From the NCBI RefSeq assembly GCF_050908995.1, contig NW_027484962.1, positions 1 to 64,000 of the forward strand: a stretch of DNA of 64,000 nt, read 5' to 3'. This DNA comes from Andrena cerasifolii. Its lineage: Eukaryota; Arthropoda; Insecta; Hymenoptera; Andrenidae. The notes beneath the pieces are model-generated. The model saw only the letters and a program-made list of their open reading frames with translations, was not told where the DNA came from and ran no database searches. Positions 1-11,837 of the stretch are shown piece by piece (within the stretch, counting starts at the first letter, position 1; each line of letters begins with the position of its first letter). The position numbers were made by a program, and so were the translations under genes.

Positions 1-3000
1 GCGCAGGCCTTTCAAGAGGCGTTCGAAAATTCTGCGTGTCTTCGTTAAACAGTCACTGTCTCGAAATATCTGCGCCACTTCCCGCTCTTTGATTTGCTCT
101 CCGGAGACGTTACATTGTGCCATCTCTTTCGACGGCATGTTCTCCTGTTACAAAGTTCAATTTTGTGTATTCTCGAAATTTTCGCCAGATTTTGGCCAAT
201 ATATCAGGAGAAAATGAAGTGGAAAGAGGTATACTAAATTTCAGCTTCAAAGGCATCGCCTTAAAGTTGCAAATCAGAGGCGCAGGCCTTTCAAGAGGCG
301 TTCGAAAATTCTGCGTGTCTTCGTTAAACAGTCACTGTCTCGAAATATCTGCGCCACTTCCCGCTCTTTGATTTGCTCTCCGGAGACGTTACATTGTGCC
401 ATCTCTTTCGACGGCATGTTCTCCTGTTACAAAGCCCAATTCTGTGGATTCTGAAAATTTTCGCCAGATTTTGGCCAATATATCAGGAGAACATGAAGTG
501 GAAAGAGGTATACTAAATTTCAGCTTCAAAGGCATCGCCTTAAAGTTGTAAATCAGAGGCGCAGGCCTTTCAAGAGGCGTTCGAAAATTCTGCGTGTCTT
601 CGTTAAACAGTCACTGTCTCGAAACATCTGCGCCACTTCTCGCTCTTTGATTTGCTCTCCGGAGACATTACTTTGTTCCATCTCTTTCGACTGCATGTTC
701 TCCTGTTACAAAGCCCAATTTTGTGTATTCTCGAAATTTTCGCAAGATTTTGGCCAATAAATCAGGAGAGCATGAAGTCAAAAGAGGTAGACTAAATTTC
801 AGGTTCAAAGGCATCGCCTTAAAGTTGCAAATAAGAGGCGCAGGCCTTTCAAGAGGCGTTCGAAAATTCTGCGTCTCTTCGTTAAACAGTCACTGTCTCG
901 AAATATATGCGCCACTTCTCGCTCTTTGATTTGCTCTCCGGAGACGCTACTTTGTGCCATCTCTTTCGACGGCATGTTCTCCTGTTACAAAGCCCAATTT
1001 TGTGCATTCTGAAAATTTTCGTTAAATTTTGGCCAATATATCAGGAGAACATGAAGTGGAAAGAGGTATACTAAATTTCAGCTTCAAAGGCATTGCCTTA
1101 AACTTGCATTTAAGAGGCGCTGGCCTTTCAAGAGGCGTTCGAAAATTCTGCGTCTCTTCGTTAAACAGTCACTGTCTCGAAACACCTGCGCCACTTCTCG
1201 CTCTTTCGTTTGCTGTCCGGAGACCTTACATTGTTCCATCTATTTCGACGGTATGTTCTCCTGTTACAAAGTCCAATTTTGTGTATTCTCGAAATTTTCG
1301 CCAGATTTTGGCCAATACATCAGGAGAAAATGAAGTGGAAAGAGGTATACTAAATTTCAGCTTCAAAGGCATCGCCTTAAAGTTGCAAATCAGAGGCGCA
1401 GGCCTTTCAAGAGGCGTTCGAAAATTCTGCGTGTCTTCGTTAAACAGTCACTGTCTCGAAATATCTGTGCCACTTCTCGCTCTTTGATTTGCTCTCCAGA
1501 GACGTTACTTTGTGCCATCTCTTTCGACGGCATGTTCTCCTGTTATAAAGCCCAATTTTGAGCATTCTGAAAATTTTCGCCAGATTTTGGCCAATATATC
1601 AGGAGAACATGAAGTCAAAAGAGGTATACTAAATTTCAGCTTCAAAGGCATCGCCTTAAAGTTGCAAATAAGAGGCGCAGGCTTTTCAAGAGGCGTTCGA
1701 AAATTGTGCGTCTCTTCGCTAAACAGTCACTGTCTCGAAACAGCTGCGCCACTTCTCGCTCTTTCGTTTGCTGTCCGGAGACGTTACATTGTTCCATCTC
1801 TTCCGACGGTATGTTCTCCTGTTACAAAGCTCAATTTTGTGTATTCTCGAAATTTTCGCCAGATTTTGGCCAATATATCAGGAGAAAATGAAGTGGAAAG
1901 AGGTATACTAATTTTCAGCTTCAAAGGCATCGCCTTAAAGTTGCAAATCAGAGGCGCAGGACTTTCAAGAGGCTTTCGAAAATTCTGCGTCTTTTCGTGA
2001 ATCAGTCACTGTCTCGAAACATCTGCGCCACATCTCGCTCTTTGATTTGCTCTCCGGAGACGTTACTTTGTGCCATCTCTTTCGACGACATGTTCTCCTG
2101 TTACAAAGCCCAATTTTGTGCATTCTGAAAATTTTCGCTAGATTTTGGCCAATATATCAGGAGAACATGAAGTGGAAAGAGGTATACTAAATTTCAGCTT
2201 CCAAGGCATCGCCTTAAACTTGCATTTAAGAGGCGCAGGCCTTTCAAGAGGCGTTCGAAAATTCTGCGTCTCTTTGTTAAACAGTCACTGTCTCGAAACA
2301 CCTGCGCCACTTCTCGCTCTTTCGTTTGCTGTCCGGAGACGTTACTTTGTGCCATCTCTTTGGACGGCATGTTCTCCTGTTACAAAGTCCAATTTTGTGT
2401 ATTCTCGAAATTTTCGCCAGATTTTGGCCAATACATCAGGAGAAAATGAAGTGGAAAGAGGTATACTAAATTTCAGCTTCAAAGGCATCGCCTTAAAGTT
2501 GCAAATCAGAGGCGCAGGCCTTTCAAGAGGCGTTCGAAAATTCTGCGTGTCTTCGTTAAACAGTCACTGTCTCGAAATATCTGTGCCACTTCTCGCTCTT
2601 TGATTTGCTCTCCAGAGACGTTACTTTGTGCCATCTCTTTCGACGGCATGTTCTCCTGTTACAAAGCCCAATTTTGTGCATTCTGAAAATTTTCGCCAGA
2701 TTTTGGCCAATATATCAGGAGAACATGAAGTCAAAAGAGGTATACTAAATTTCAGTTTCAAAGGCATCGCTTAAAAGTATCAAATCAGAGGCGCAGGCCT
2801 TTCAAGAGGCGTTCGAAAATTGTGCGTCTCTTCGCTAAACAGTCACTGTCTCGAAACAGCTGCGCCACTTCTCGCTCATTGATTTGCCCTCCGGAGACGT
2901 TACGTTGTGCCATCTCTTTCGACGGCTTGTTGTCCTGTTACAAAGCCCAATTCTGTGCATTCTGAAAATTTTCGCCAGATTTTGGCCAATATATCAGGAG

Positions 3001-4780
3001 AACATGAAGTGGAAAGAGGTAGACTAAATTTCAGGTTCAAAGGCATCGCCTTAAGGTTGCAAATAAGAGGCGCAGGCCTTTCAAGAGGCGTTCGAAAATT
3101 CTGCGTCTCGTCGTTAAACAGTCACTGTCTCGAAATATCTGCGCCACTTCTCGCTCTTTGATTTGCTCTCCGGAGACGCTACTTTGTGCCATCTCTTTCG
3201 ACGGCATGTTCTCCTGTTACAAAGCCCAATTTTGTGCATTCTGAAAATTTTCGCTAGATTTTGGCCAATATATCAGGAGAACATGAAGTGGAAAGAGGTA
3301 TACTAAATTTCAGTTTCAAAGGCATCGCTTAAAAGTATCAAATCAGAGGCGCAGGCCTTTCAAGAGGCGTTCGAAAATTGTGCGTCTCTTCGCTAAACAG
3401 TCACTGTCTCGAAACAGCTGCGCCACTTCTCGCTCTTTCGTTTGCTGTCCGGAGACGTTACATTGTTCCATCTCTTCCGACGGTATGTTCTCCTGTTACA
3501 AAGTTCAATTTTGTGTATTCTCGAAATTTTCGCCAGATTTTGGCCAATATATCAGGAGAAAATGAAGTGGAAAGAGGTATACTAAATTTCAGCTTCAAAG
3601 GCATCGCCTTAAAGTTGCAAATCAGAGGCGCAGGACTTTCAAGAGGCTTTCGAAAATTCTGCGTCTTTTCGTGAATCAGTCACTGTCTCGAAACATCTGC
3701 GCCACATCTCGCTCTTTGATTTGCTCTCCGGAGACGTTACTTTGTGCCATCTCTTTCGACGACATGTTCTCCTGTTACAAAGCCCAATTTTGTGCATTCT
3801 GAAAATTTTCGCTAGATTTTGGCCAATATATCAGGAGAACATGAAGTGGAAAGAGGTATACTAAATTTCAGCTTCAAAGGCATCGTATTAAACTTGCATT
3901 TAAGAGGCGCAGGCCTTTCAAGAGGCGTTCGAAAATTCTGCGTCTCTTTGTTAAACAGTCACTGTCTCGAAACACCTGCGCCACTTCTCGCTCTTTCGTT
4001 TGCTGTCCGGAGACGTTACATTGTTCCATCTATTTCGACGGTATGTTCTCCTGTTACAAAGTTCAATTTTGTGTATTCTCGAAATTTTCGCCAGATTTTG
4101 GCCAATATATCAGGAGAAAATGAAGTGGAAAGAGGTATACTAAATTTCAGCTTCAAAGGCATCGCCTTAAAGTTGCAAATCAGAGGCGCAGGCCTTTCAA
4201 GAGGCGTTCGAAAATTTTGCGTGTCTTCGTTAAACAGTCACTGTCTCGAAACATCTGCGCCACTTCTCGCTCTTTGGTTTGCTCTCCGGAGACATTACTT
4301 TGTTCCATCTCTTTCGACTGCATGTTCTCCTGTTACAAAGCCCAATTTTGTGTATTCTCGAAATTTTCGCAAGCTTTTGGCCAATAAATCAGGAGAACAT
4401 GAAGTCAAAAGAGGTAGACTAAATTTCAGGTTCAAAGGCATCGCCTTAAAGTTGCAAATAAGAGGCGCAGGCCTTTCAAGAGGCGTTCGAAAATTCTGCG
4501 TCTCTTCGTTAAACAGTCACTGTCTCGAAATATCTGCGCCACTTCTCGCTCTTTGATTTGCTCTCCGGAGACGCTACTTTGTGCCATCCCTTTCGACGGC
4601 ATGTTCTCCTGTTACAAAGCCCAATTTTGTGCATTCTGAAAATTTTCGTTAGATTTTGGCCAATATATCAGGAGAACATGAAGTGGAAAGAGGTATACTA
4701 AATTTCAGCTTCAAAGGCATTGCCTTAAACTTGCATTTAAGAGGCGCAGGCCTTTCAAGAGGCGTTCGAAAATTCTGCGT
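1..4780. repeat. Left block of mixed monomers with 6-unit (1674-bp) recurrence
   Basis: About 17 monomers without a clean block duplication of the whole. Internal similarity is strongest at 1674 bp (6 units): 1684-2345 resembles 3358-4019 and again 5032-5693, and 3290-4250 resembles 4964-5924. The block is rich in units with TTCTCGAAATTTTCG and lacks the GGCCATTCAGGAGG variant that first appears near 15631. The segment 1029-1680 is closely related to 9678-10330 (31 units away), so the left block was a source for, or shares a source with, sequence further right. No gene, promoter or RNA is visible. Confidence 0.85.
117..395 (+). repeat. First complete monomer in the chosen register
   Basis: This unit fixes the register used here: position 1 is the G of GTGCC. 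It contains TTGGCCAA at 192-199 and TCTCCGGAGA at 377-386, both perfect palindromes, and AGGCCT within the GCGCAGGCCTTTC segment. It carries the TTCTCGAAATTTTCGCC version of the central segment and the CTTTGATTTGCTCTCC ending. In register coordinates the main variable sites lie near 3-4, 12-20, 40-60, 69-72, 87, 97, 103-104, 115-131, 141-160, 174-180, 193-199, 206-233 and 251-265. The phase is arbitrary, because a tandem array has no natural monomer start that I can see. Confidence 0.9.
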
Positions 4781-7700
4781 CTCTTCGTTAAACAGTCACT
4801 GTCTCGAAACACCTGCGCCACTTCTCGCTCTTTCGTTTGCTGTCCGGAGACCTTACATTGTTCCATCTATTTCGACGGTATGTTCTCCTGTTACAAAGTT
4901 CAATTTTGTGTATTCTCGAAATTTTCGCCAGATTTTGGCCAATACATCAGGAGAAAATGAAGTGGAAAGAGGTATACTAAATTTCAGTTTCAAAGGCATC
5001 GCTTAAAAGTATCAAATCAGAGGCGCAGGCCTTTCAAGAGGCGTTCGAAAATTGTGCGTCTCTTCGCTAAACAGTCACTGTCTCGAAACAGCTGCGCCAC
5101 TTCTCGCTCTTTCGTTTGCTGTCCGTAGACGTTACATTGTTCCATCTCTTCCGACGGTATGTTCTCCTGTTACAAAGGTCAATTTTGTGTATTCTCGAAA
5201 TTTTCGCCAGATTTTGGCCAATATATCAGGAGAAAATGAAGTGGAAAGAGGTATACTAAATTTCAGCTTCAAAGGCATCGCCTTAAAGTTGCAAATCAGA
5301 GGCGCAGGACTTTCAAGAGGCTTTCGAAAATTCTGCGTCTTTTCGTGAATCAGTCACTGTCTCGAAACATCTGCGCCACATCTCGCTCTTTGATTTGCTC
5401 TCCGGAGACGTTACTTTGTGCCATCTCTTTCGACGACATGTTCTCCTGTTACAAAGCCCAATTTTGTGCATTCTGAAAATTTTCGCTAGATTTTGGCCAA
5501 TATATCAGGAGAACATGAAGTGGAAAGAGGTATACTCAATTTCAGCTTCAAAGGCATCGTCTTAAACTTGCATTTAAGAGGCGCAGGCCTTTCAAGAGGC
5601 GTTCGAAAATTCTGCGTCTCTTTGTTAAACAGTCACTGTCTCGAAACACCTGCGCCACTTCTCGCTCTTTCGTTTGCTGTCCGGAGACGTTACATTGTTC
5701 CATCTACTTCGACGGTATGTTCTCTTGTTACAAAGTTCAATTTTGTGTATTCTCGAAATTTTCGCCAGATTTTGGCCAATATATCAGGAGAAAATGAAGT
5801 GGAAAGAGGTATACTAAATTTCAGCTTCAAAGGCATCGCCTTAAAGTTGCAAATCAGAGGCGCAGGCCTTTCAAGAGGCGTTCGAAAATTCTGCGTGTCT
5901 TCGTTAAACAGTCACTGTCTCGAAATATCTGCGCCACTTCTCGCTCTTTGATTTGCTCTCCGGAGACATTACTTTGTTCCTTCTCTTTCGACGGCATGTT
6001 CTCCTGTTACAAAGCCCAATTTTGTGTATTCTCGAAATTTTCGCCAAATTTTGGCCAATAAATCAGGAGAAAATGAAGTGGAAAGAGGTATACTAAATTT
6101 CAGCTTCAAAGGCATCGCTTAAAAGTATTAAATCAGAGGCGCAGGCCTTTCAAGAGGCGTTCGAAAATTCTGCGTGTCTTCGTTAAACAGTCACTGTCTC
6201 GAAACATCTGCGCCACTTCTCGCTCTTTGATTTGCTCTCCGGAGACATTACTTTGTTCCATCTCTTTCGACTGCATGTTCTCCTGTTACAAAGCCCAATT
6301 TTGTGTATTCTCGAAATTTTCGCAAGATTTTGGCCAATAAATCAGGAGAACATGAAGTCAAAAGAGGTAGACTAAATTTCAGGTTCAAAGGCATCGCCTT
6401 AAAGTTGCAAATAAGAGGCGCAGGCCTTTCAAGAGGCGTTCGAAAATTCTGCGTCTCTTCGTTAAACAGTCACTGTCTCGAAATATCTGCGCCACTTCTC
6501 GCTCTTTGATTTGCTCTCCGGAGACGCTACTTTGTGCCATCTCTTTCGACGGCATGTTCTCCTGTTACAAAGTTCAATTTTGTGTATTCTCGAAATTTTC
6601 GCCAGATTTTGGCCAATACATCAGGAGAAAATGAAGTGGAAAGAGGTATACTAAATTTCAGCTTCAAAGGCATCGCCTTAAAGTTGCAAATAAGAGGCGC
6701 AGGCTTTTCAAGAGGCTTTCGAAAATTCTGCGTCTCTTCGTGAATCAGTCACTGTCTCGAAACATCTGCGCCACATCTGGCTCTTTGATTTGCTCTCCGG
6801 AGACGTCACTTTGTGCCATCTCTTTCGACGGCATGTTCTCCTGTTACAAAGCCCAATTTTGTGCATTCTGAAAATTTTCGCCAGATTTTGGCCAATATAT
6901 CAGGAGAACATGAAGTCAAAAGAGGTATACTAAATTTCAGCTTCAAAGGCATCGCTTAAAAGTATCAAATCAGAGGCGCAGGCCTTTCAAGAGGCGTTCG
7001 AAAATTGTGCGACTCTTCGTTAAACAGTCCCTGTCTCGAAACATCTGCGCCACTTCTCGCTCATTGATTTGCCCTCCGGAGACGTTACGTTGTTCCATCT
7101 CTTTCGACGGCATGTTGTCCTGTTACAAAGCCCAATTCTGTGCATTCTGAAAATTTTCGCCAGATTTTGGCCAATATATCAGGAGAACATGAAGTCAAAA
7201 GAGGTATACTAAATTTCAGCTTCAAAGGCATCGCCTTAAACTTGTAATTAAGAGGCGCTGGCCTTTCAAGAGGCGTTCGAAAATTCTGCGTCTCTTCGTT
7301 AAACAGTCACTGTCTCGAAACATCTGCGCCACTTCTCGCTCATTGATTTGCCCTCCGGAGACGTTACGTTGTGCCATCTATTTCGACGGTATGTTCTCCT
7401 GTTACAAAGTTCAATTTTGTGTATTCTCGAAATTTTCGCCAGATTTTGGCCAATATATCAGGAGAAAATGAAGTGGAAAGAGGTATACTAAATTTCAGCT
7501 TCAAAGGCATCGCCTTAAAGTTGCAAATCAGAGGCGCAGGCCTTTCAAGAGGCGTTCGAAAATTGTGCGACTCTTCGTTAAACAGTCACTGTCTCGAAAC
7601 ATCTGCGCCACATCTCGCTCTTTGATTTGCTCTCCGGAGTCGTTACTTTGTGCCATCTCTTTCGACGGCATGTTCTCCTGTTACAAAGCTCAATTTTGTG

Positions 7701-7849
7701 TATTCTCGAAATTTTCGCCAGATTTTGGCCAATATATCAGGAGAAAATGAAGTGGAAAGAGGTATACTAAATTTCAGCTTCAAAGGCATCGCCTTAAAGT
7801 TGCAAATCAGAGGCGCAGGCCTTTCAAGAGGCGTTCGAAAATTGTGCGA
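4781..7849. repeat. 11-unit block, copy A (3069 bp)
   Basis: Positions 4781-6570 match 7850-9639 at a distance of 3069 bp (11 x 279) with only about five differences seen, near 5176, 5338, 5536, 5706 and 6281. Both carry the rare CTGTCCGTAGACG variant (near 5124 and 8193). The rest of the block, about 6641-7877, matches 10268-11504 at 3627 bp (13 x 279), sharing the rare CATCTGGCTC and GGAGTCGTTAC variants. The simplest reading is one tandem duplication, after which copy B gained or copy A lost two monomers. Boundaries are good to a few tens of bases because monomers are so alike. Confidence 0.85.
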
Positions 7850-10800
7850 CTCTTCGTTAAACAGTCACTGTCTCGAAACACCTGCGCCACTTCTCGCTCT
7901 TTCGTTTGCTGTCCGGAGACCTTACATTGTTCCATCTATTTCGACGGTATGTTCTCCTGTTACAAAGTTCAATTTTGTGTATTCTCGAAATTTTCGCCAG
8001 ATTTTGGCCAATACATCAGGAGAAAATGAAGTGGAAAGAGGTATACTAAATTTCAGTTTCAAAGGCATCGCTTAAAAGTATCAAATCAGAGGCGCAGGCC
8101 TTTCAAGAGGCGTTCGAAAATTGTGCGTCTCTTCGCTAAACAGTCACTGTCTCGAAACAGCTGCGCCACTTCTCGCTCTTTCGTTTGCTGTCCGTAGACG
8201 TTACATTGTTCCATCTCTTCCGACGGTATGTTCTCCTGTTACAAAGCTCAATTTTGTGTATTCTCGAAATTTTCGCCAGATTTTGGCCAATATATCAGGA
8301 GAAAATGAAGTGGAAAGAGGTATACTAAATTTCAGCTTCAAAGGCATCGCCTTAAAGTTGCAAATCAGAGGCGCAGGACTTTCAAGAGGCTTTCGAAAAT
8401 TCTGCGCCTTTTCGTGAATCAGTCACTGTCTCGAAACATCTGCGCCACATCTCGCTCTTTGATTTGCTCTCCGGAGACGTTACTTTGTGCCATCTCTTTC
8501 GACGACATGTTCTCCTGTTACAAAGCCCAATTTTGTGCATTCTGAAAATTTTCGCTAGATTTTGGCCAATATATCAGGAGAACATGAAGTGGAAAGAGGT
8601 ATACTAAATTTCAGCTTCAAAGGCATCGTCTTAAACTTGCATTTAAGAGGCGCAGGCCTTTCAAGAGGCGTTCGAAAATTCTGCGTCTCTTTGTTAAACA
8701 GTCACTGTCTCGAAACACCTGCGCCACTTCTCGCTCTTTCGTTTGCTGTCCGGAGACGTTACATTGTTCCATCTATTTCGACGGTATGTTCTCTTGTTAC
8801 AAAGTTCAATTTTGTGTATTCTCGAAATTTTCGCCAGATTTTGGCCAATATATCAGGAGAAAATGAAGTGGAAAGAGGTATACTAAATTTCAGCTTCAAA
8901 GGCATCGCCTTAAAGTTGCAAATCAGAGGCGCAGGCCTTTCAAGAGGCGTTCGAAAATTCTGCGTGTCTTCGTTAAACAGTCACTGTCTCGAAATATCTG
9001 CGCCACTTCTCGCTCTTTGATTTGCTCTCCGGAGACATTACTTTGTTCCTTCTCTTTCGACGGCATGTTCTCCTGTTACAAAGCCCAATTTTGTGTATTC
9101 TCGAAATTTTCGCCAAATTTTGGCCAATAAATCAGGAGAAAATGAAGTGGAAAGAGGTATACTAAATTTCAGCTTCAAAGGCATCGCTTAAAAGTATTAA
9201 ATCAGAGGCGCAGGCCTTTCAAGAGGCGTTCGAAAATTCTGCGTGTCTTCGTTAAACAGTCACTGTCTCGAAACATCTGCGCCACTTCTCGCTCTTTGAT
9301 TTGCTCTCCGGAGACATTACTTTGTTCCATCTCTTTCGACTGCATGTTCCCCTGTTACAAAGCCCAATTTTGTGTATTCTCGAAATTTTCGCAAGATTTT
9401 GGCCAATAAATCAGGAGAACATGAAGTCAAAAGAGGTAGACTAAATTTCAGGTTCAAAGGCATCGCCTTAAAGTTGCAAATAAGAGGCGCAGGCCTTTCA
9501 AGAGGCGTTCGAAAATTCTGCGTCTCTTCGTTAAACAGTCACTGTCTCGAAATATCTGCGCCACTTCTCGCTCTTTGATTTGCTCTCCGGAGACGCTACT
9601 TTGTGCCATCTCTTTCGACGGCATGTTCTCCTGTTACAAAGCCCAATTTTGTGCATTCTGAAAATTTTCGTAAGATTTTGGCCAATATATCAGGAGAACA
9701 TGAAGTGGAAAGAGGTATACTAAATTTCAGCTTCAAAGGCATTGCCTTAAACTTGCATTTAAGAGGCGCAGGCCTTTCAAGAGGCGTTCGAAAATTCTGC
9801 GTCTCTTCGTTAAACAGTCACTGTCTCGAAACACCTGCGCCACTTCTCGCTCTTTCGTTTGCTGTCCGGAGACCTTACATTGTTCCATCTATTTCGACGG
9901 TATGTTCTCCTGTTACAAAGTTCAATTTTGTGTATTCTCGAAATTTTCGCCAGATTTTGGCCAATACATCAGGAGAAAATGAAGTGGAAAGAGGTATACT
10001 AAATTTCAGCTTCAAAGGCATCGCCTTAAAGTTGCAAATCAGAGGCGCAGGCCTTTCAAGAGGCGTTCGAAAATTCTGCGTGTCTTCGTTAAACAGTCAC
10101 TGTCTCGAAATATCTGTGCCACTTCTCGCTCTTTGATTTGCTCTCCAGAGACGTTACTTTGTGCCATCTCTTTCGACGGCATGTTCTCCTGTTATAAAGC
10201 CCAATTTTGAGCATTCTGAAAATTTTCGCCAGATTTTGGCCAATATATCAGGAGAACATGAAGTCAAAAGAGGTATACTAAATTTCAGCTTCAAAGGCAT
10301 CGCCTTAAAGTTGCAAATAAGAGGCGCAGGCTTTTCAAGAGGCTTTCGAAAATTCTGCGTCTCTTCGTGAATCAGTCACTGTCTCGAAACATCTGCGCCA
10401 CATCTGGCTCTTTGATTTGCTCTCCGGAGACGTCACTTTGTGCCATCTCTTTCGACGGCATGTTCTCCTGTTACAAAGCCCAATTTTGTGCATTCTGAAA
10501 ATTTTCGCCAGATTTTGGCCAATATATCAGGAGAACATGAAGTCAAAAGAGGTATACTAAATTTCAGCTTCAAAGGCATCGCTTAAAAGTATCAAATCAG
10601 AGGCGCAGGCCTTTCAAGAGGCGTTCGAAAATTGTGCGACTCTTCGTTAAACAGTCCCTGTCTCGAAACATCTGCGCCACTTCTCGCTCATTGATTTGCC
10701 CTCCGGAGACGTTACGTTGTTCCATCTCTTTCGACGGCATGTTGTCCTGTTACAAAGCCCAATTCTGTGCATTCTGAAAATTTTCGCCAGATTTTGGCCA

Positions 10801-11476
10801 ATATATCAGGAGAACATGAAGTCAAAAGAGGTATACTAAATTTCAGCTTCAAAGGCATCGCCTTAAACTTGTAATTAAGAGGCGCTGGCCTTTCAAGAGG
10901 CGTTCGAAAATTCTGCGTCTCTTCGTTAAACAGTCACTGTCTCGAAACATCTGCGCCACTTCTCGCTCATTGATTTGCCCTCCGGAGACGTTACGTTGTG
11001 CCATCTATTTCGACGGTATGTTCTCCTGTTACAAAGTTCAATTTTGTGTATTCTCGAAATTTTCGCCAGATTTTGGCCAATATATCAGGAGAAAATGAAG
11101 TGGAAAGAGGTATACTAAATTTCAGCTTCAAAGGCATCGCCTTAAAGTTGCAAATCAGAGGCGCAGGCCTTTCAAGAGGCGTTCGAAAATTGTGCGACTC
11201 TTCGTTAAACAGTCACTGTCTCGAAACATCTGCGCCACATCTCGCTCTTTGATTTGCTCTCCGGAGTCGTTACTTTGTGCCATCTCTTTCGACGGCATGT
11301 TCTCCTGTTACAAAGCTCAATTTTGTGTATTCTCGAAATTTTCGCCAGATTTTGGCCAATATATCAGGAGAAAATGAAGTGGAAAGAGGTATACTAAATT
11401 TCAGCTTCAAAGGCATCGCCTTAAAGTTGCAAATCAGAGGCGCAGGCCTTTCAAGAGGCGTTCGAAAATTGTGCGA
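7850..11476. repeat. 13-unit block, copy B of the 11-unit block, with two extra monomers
   Basis: Copy B matches copy A in two pieces, 7850-9639 and 10268-11476, separated by a stretch two units longer than in copy A. The extra material, roughly 9640-10267, resembles 1029-1680 near the left edge, including the unusual TTATAAAGCCC and TTTTGAGCATTC variants at the start of its last unit. That suggests the two units came in by exchange with that family rather than by simple local duplication. The right part of copy B was itself duplicated again (see 10164-13511). Confidence 0.8.
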
Positions 11477-11837
11477 CTCTTCGTTAAACAGTCACTGTCT
11501 CGAAACATCTGCGCCACATCTCGCTCTTTGATTTGCTCTCCGGAGTCGTTACTTTGTGCCATCTCTTTCGACGGCATGTTCTCCTGTTACAAAGCTCAAT
11601 TTTGTGTATTCTCGAAATTTTCGCCAGATTTTGGCCAATATATCAGGAGAAAATGAAGTGGAAAGAGGTATACTAAATTTCAGCTTCAAAGGCATCGCCT
11701 TAAAGTTGCAAATCAGAGGCGCAGGCCTTTCAAGAGGCGTTCGAAAATTCTGCGTGTCTTCGTTAAACAGTCACTGTCTCGAAATATCTGCGCCACTTCT
11801 CGCTCTTTGATTTGCTCTCCGGAGACATTACTTTGTT
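10164..11837. repeat. 6-unit tandem duplication, copy 1 (1674 bp)
   Basis: Matches 11838-13511 at exactly 1674 bp. The match starts sharply at the CCATCTC of a unit with TTATAAAG and TTTTGAGC, and ends after the next unit start, where the following copy reads TTACAAAG instead. The copy contains the rare CATCTGGCTC variant (near 10404) and two consecutive units with GGAGTCGTTAC (near 11266 and 11545). It overlaps the right part of the 13-unit block, so this event is younger than, or used, that block. Confidence 0.9.

Noticed and set aside
161..240. Nucleosome-length or rolling-circle (helitron, LTR) origin of the array
   Set aside because: I found no terminal motifs, target-site duplications, reverse transcriptase or replicase remnants in any frame, so no mobile-element origin can be supported.
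228..243. GTATACTAAATTTCAG in nearly every unit as a tiny intron or splice acceptor
   Set aside because: It has GT, a TACTAA branch-like word and a TTTCAG end, but spans only 16 bases. Introns that short are known only in unusual groups such as heterotrich ciliates, and there is no coding context here to splice.
183..310. RNA polymerase III A and B box-like words (TGGCCAATATA and GTTCGAAAA), suggesting a tRNA- or SINE-derived monomer
   Set aside because: Each misses a key position and the spacing of about 100 bases is longer than usual. There is no tRNA fold, poly-A tail or terminator-like T run.
117..395. The 279-bp monomer as an ancient dimer of about 140 bp
   Set aside because: TGAAAATTTTCGCC and CGAAAATTCTGCGTC look alike about 130 bases apart, but the flanks do not align, so the similarity is probably chance in A/T-rich words.
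750..770. AATAAA in CCAATAAATCAGG variants as a polyadenylation signal
   Set aside because: It is one of several states of a variable site in the repeat (ATATATC, ATAAATC, ATACATC, TTTATC) and follows no gene.
3819..4556. The 245-codon open frame, and the many 61-177 codon frames like it, as protein-coding genes
   Set aside because: They are the satellite read in frame. They begin at GTG or TTG, recur every 279 bp in array variants, end at polymorphic stops and encode no domain I recognise. The clear ATGs of the common monomer open only about 7 to 26 codons.
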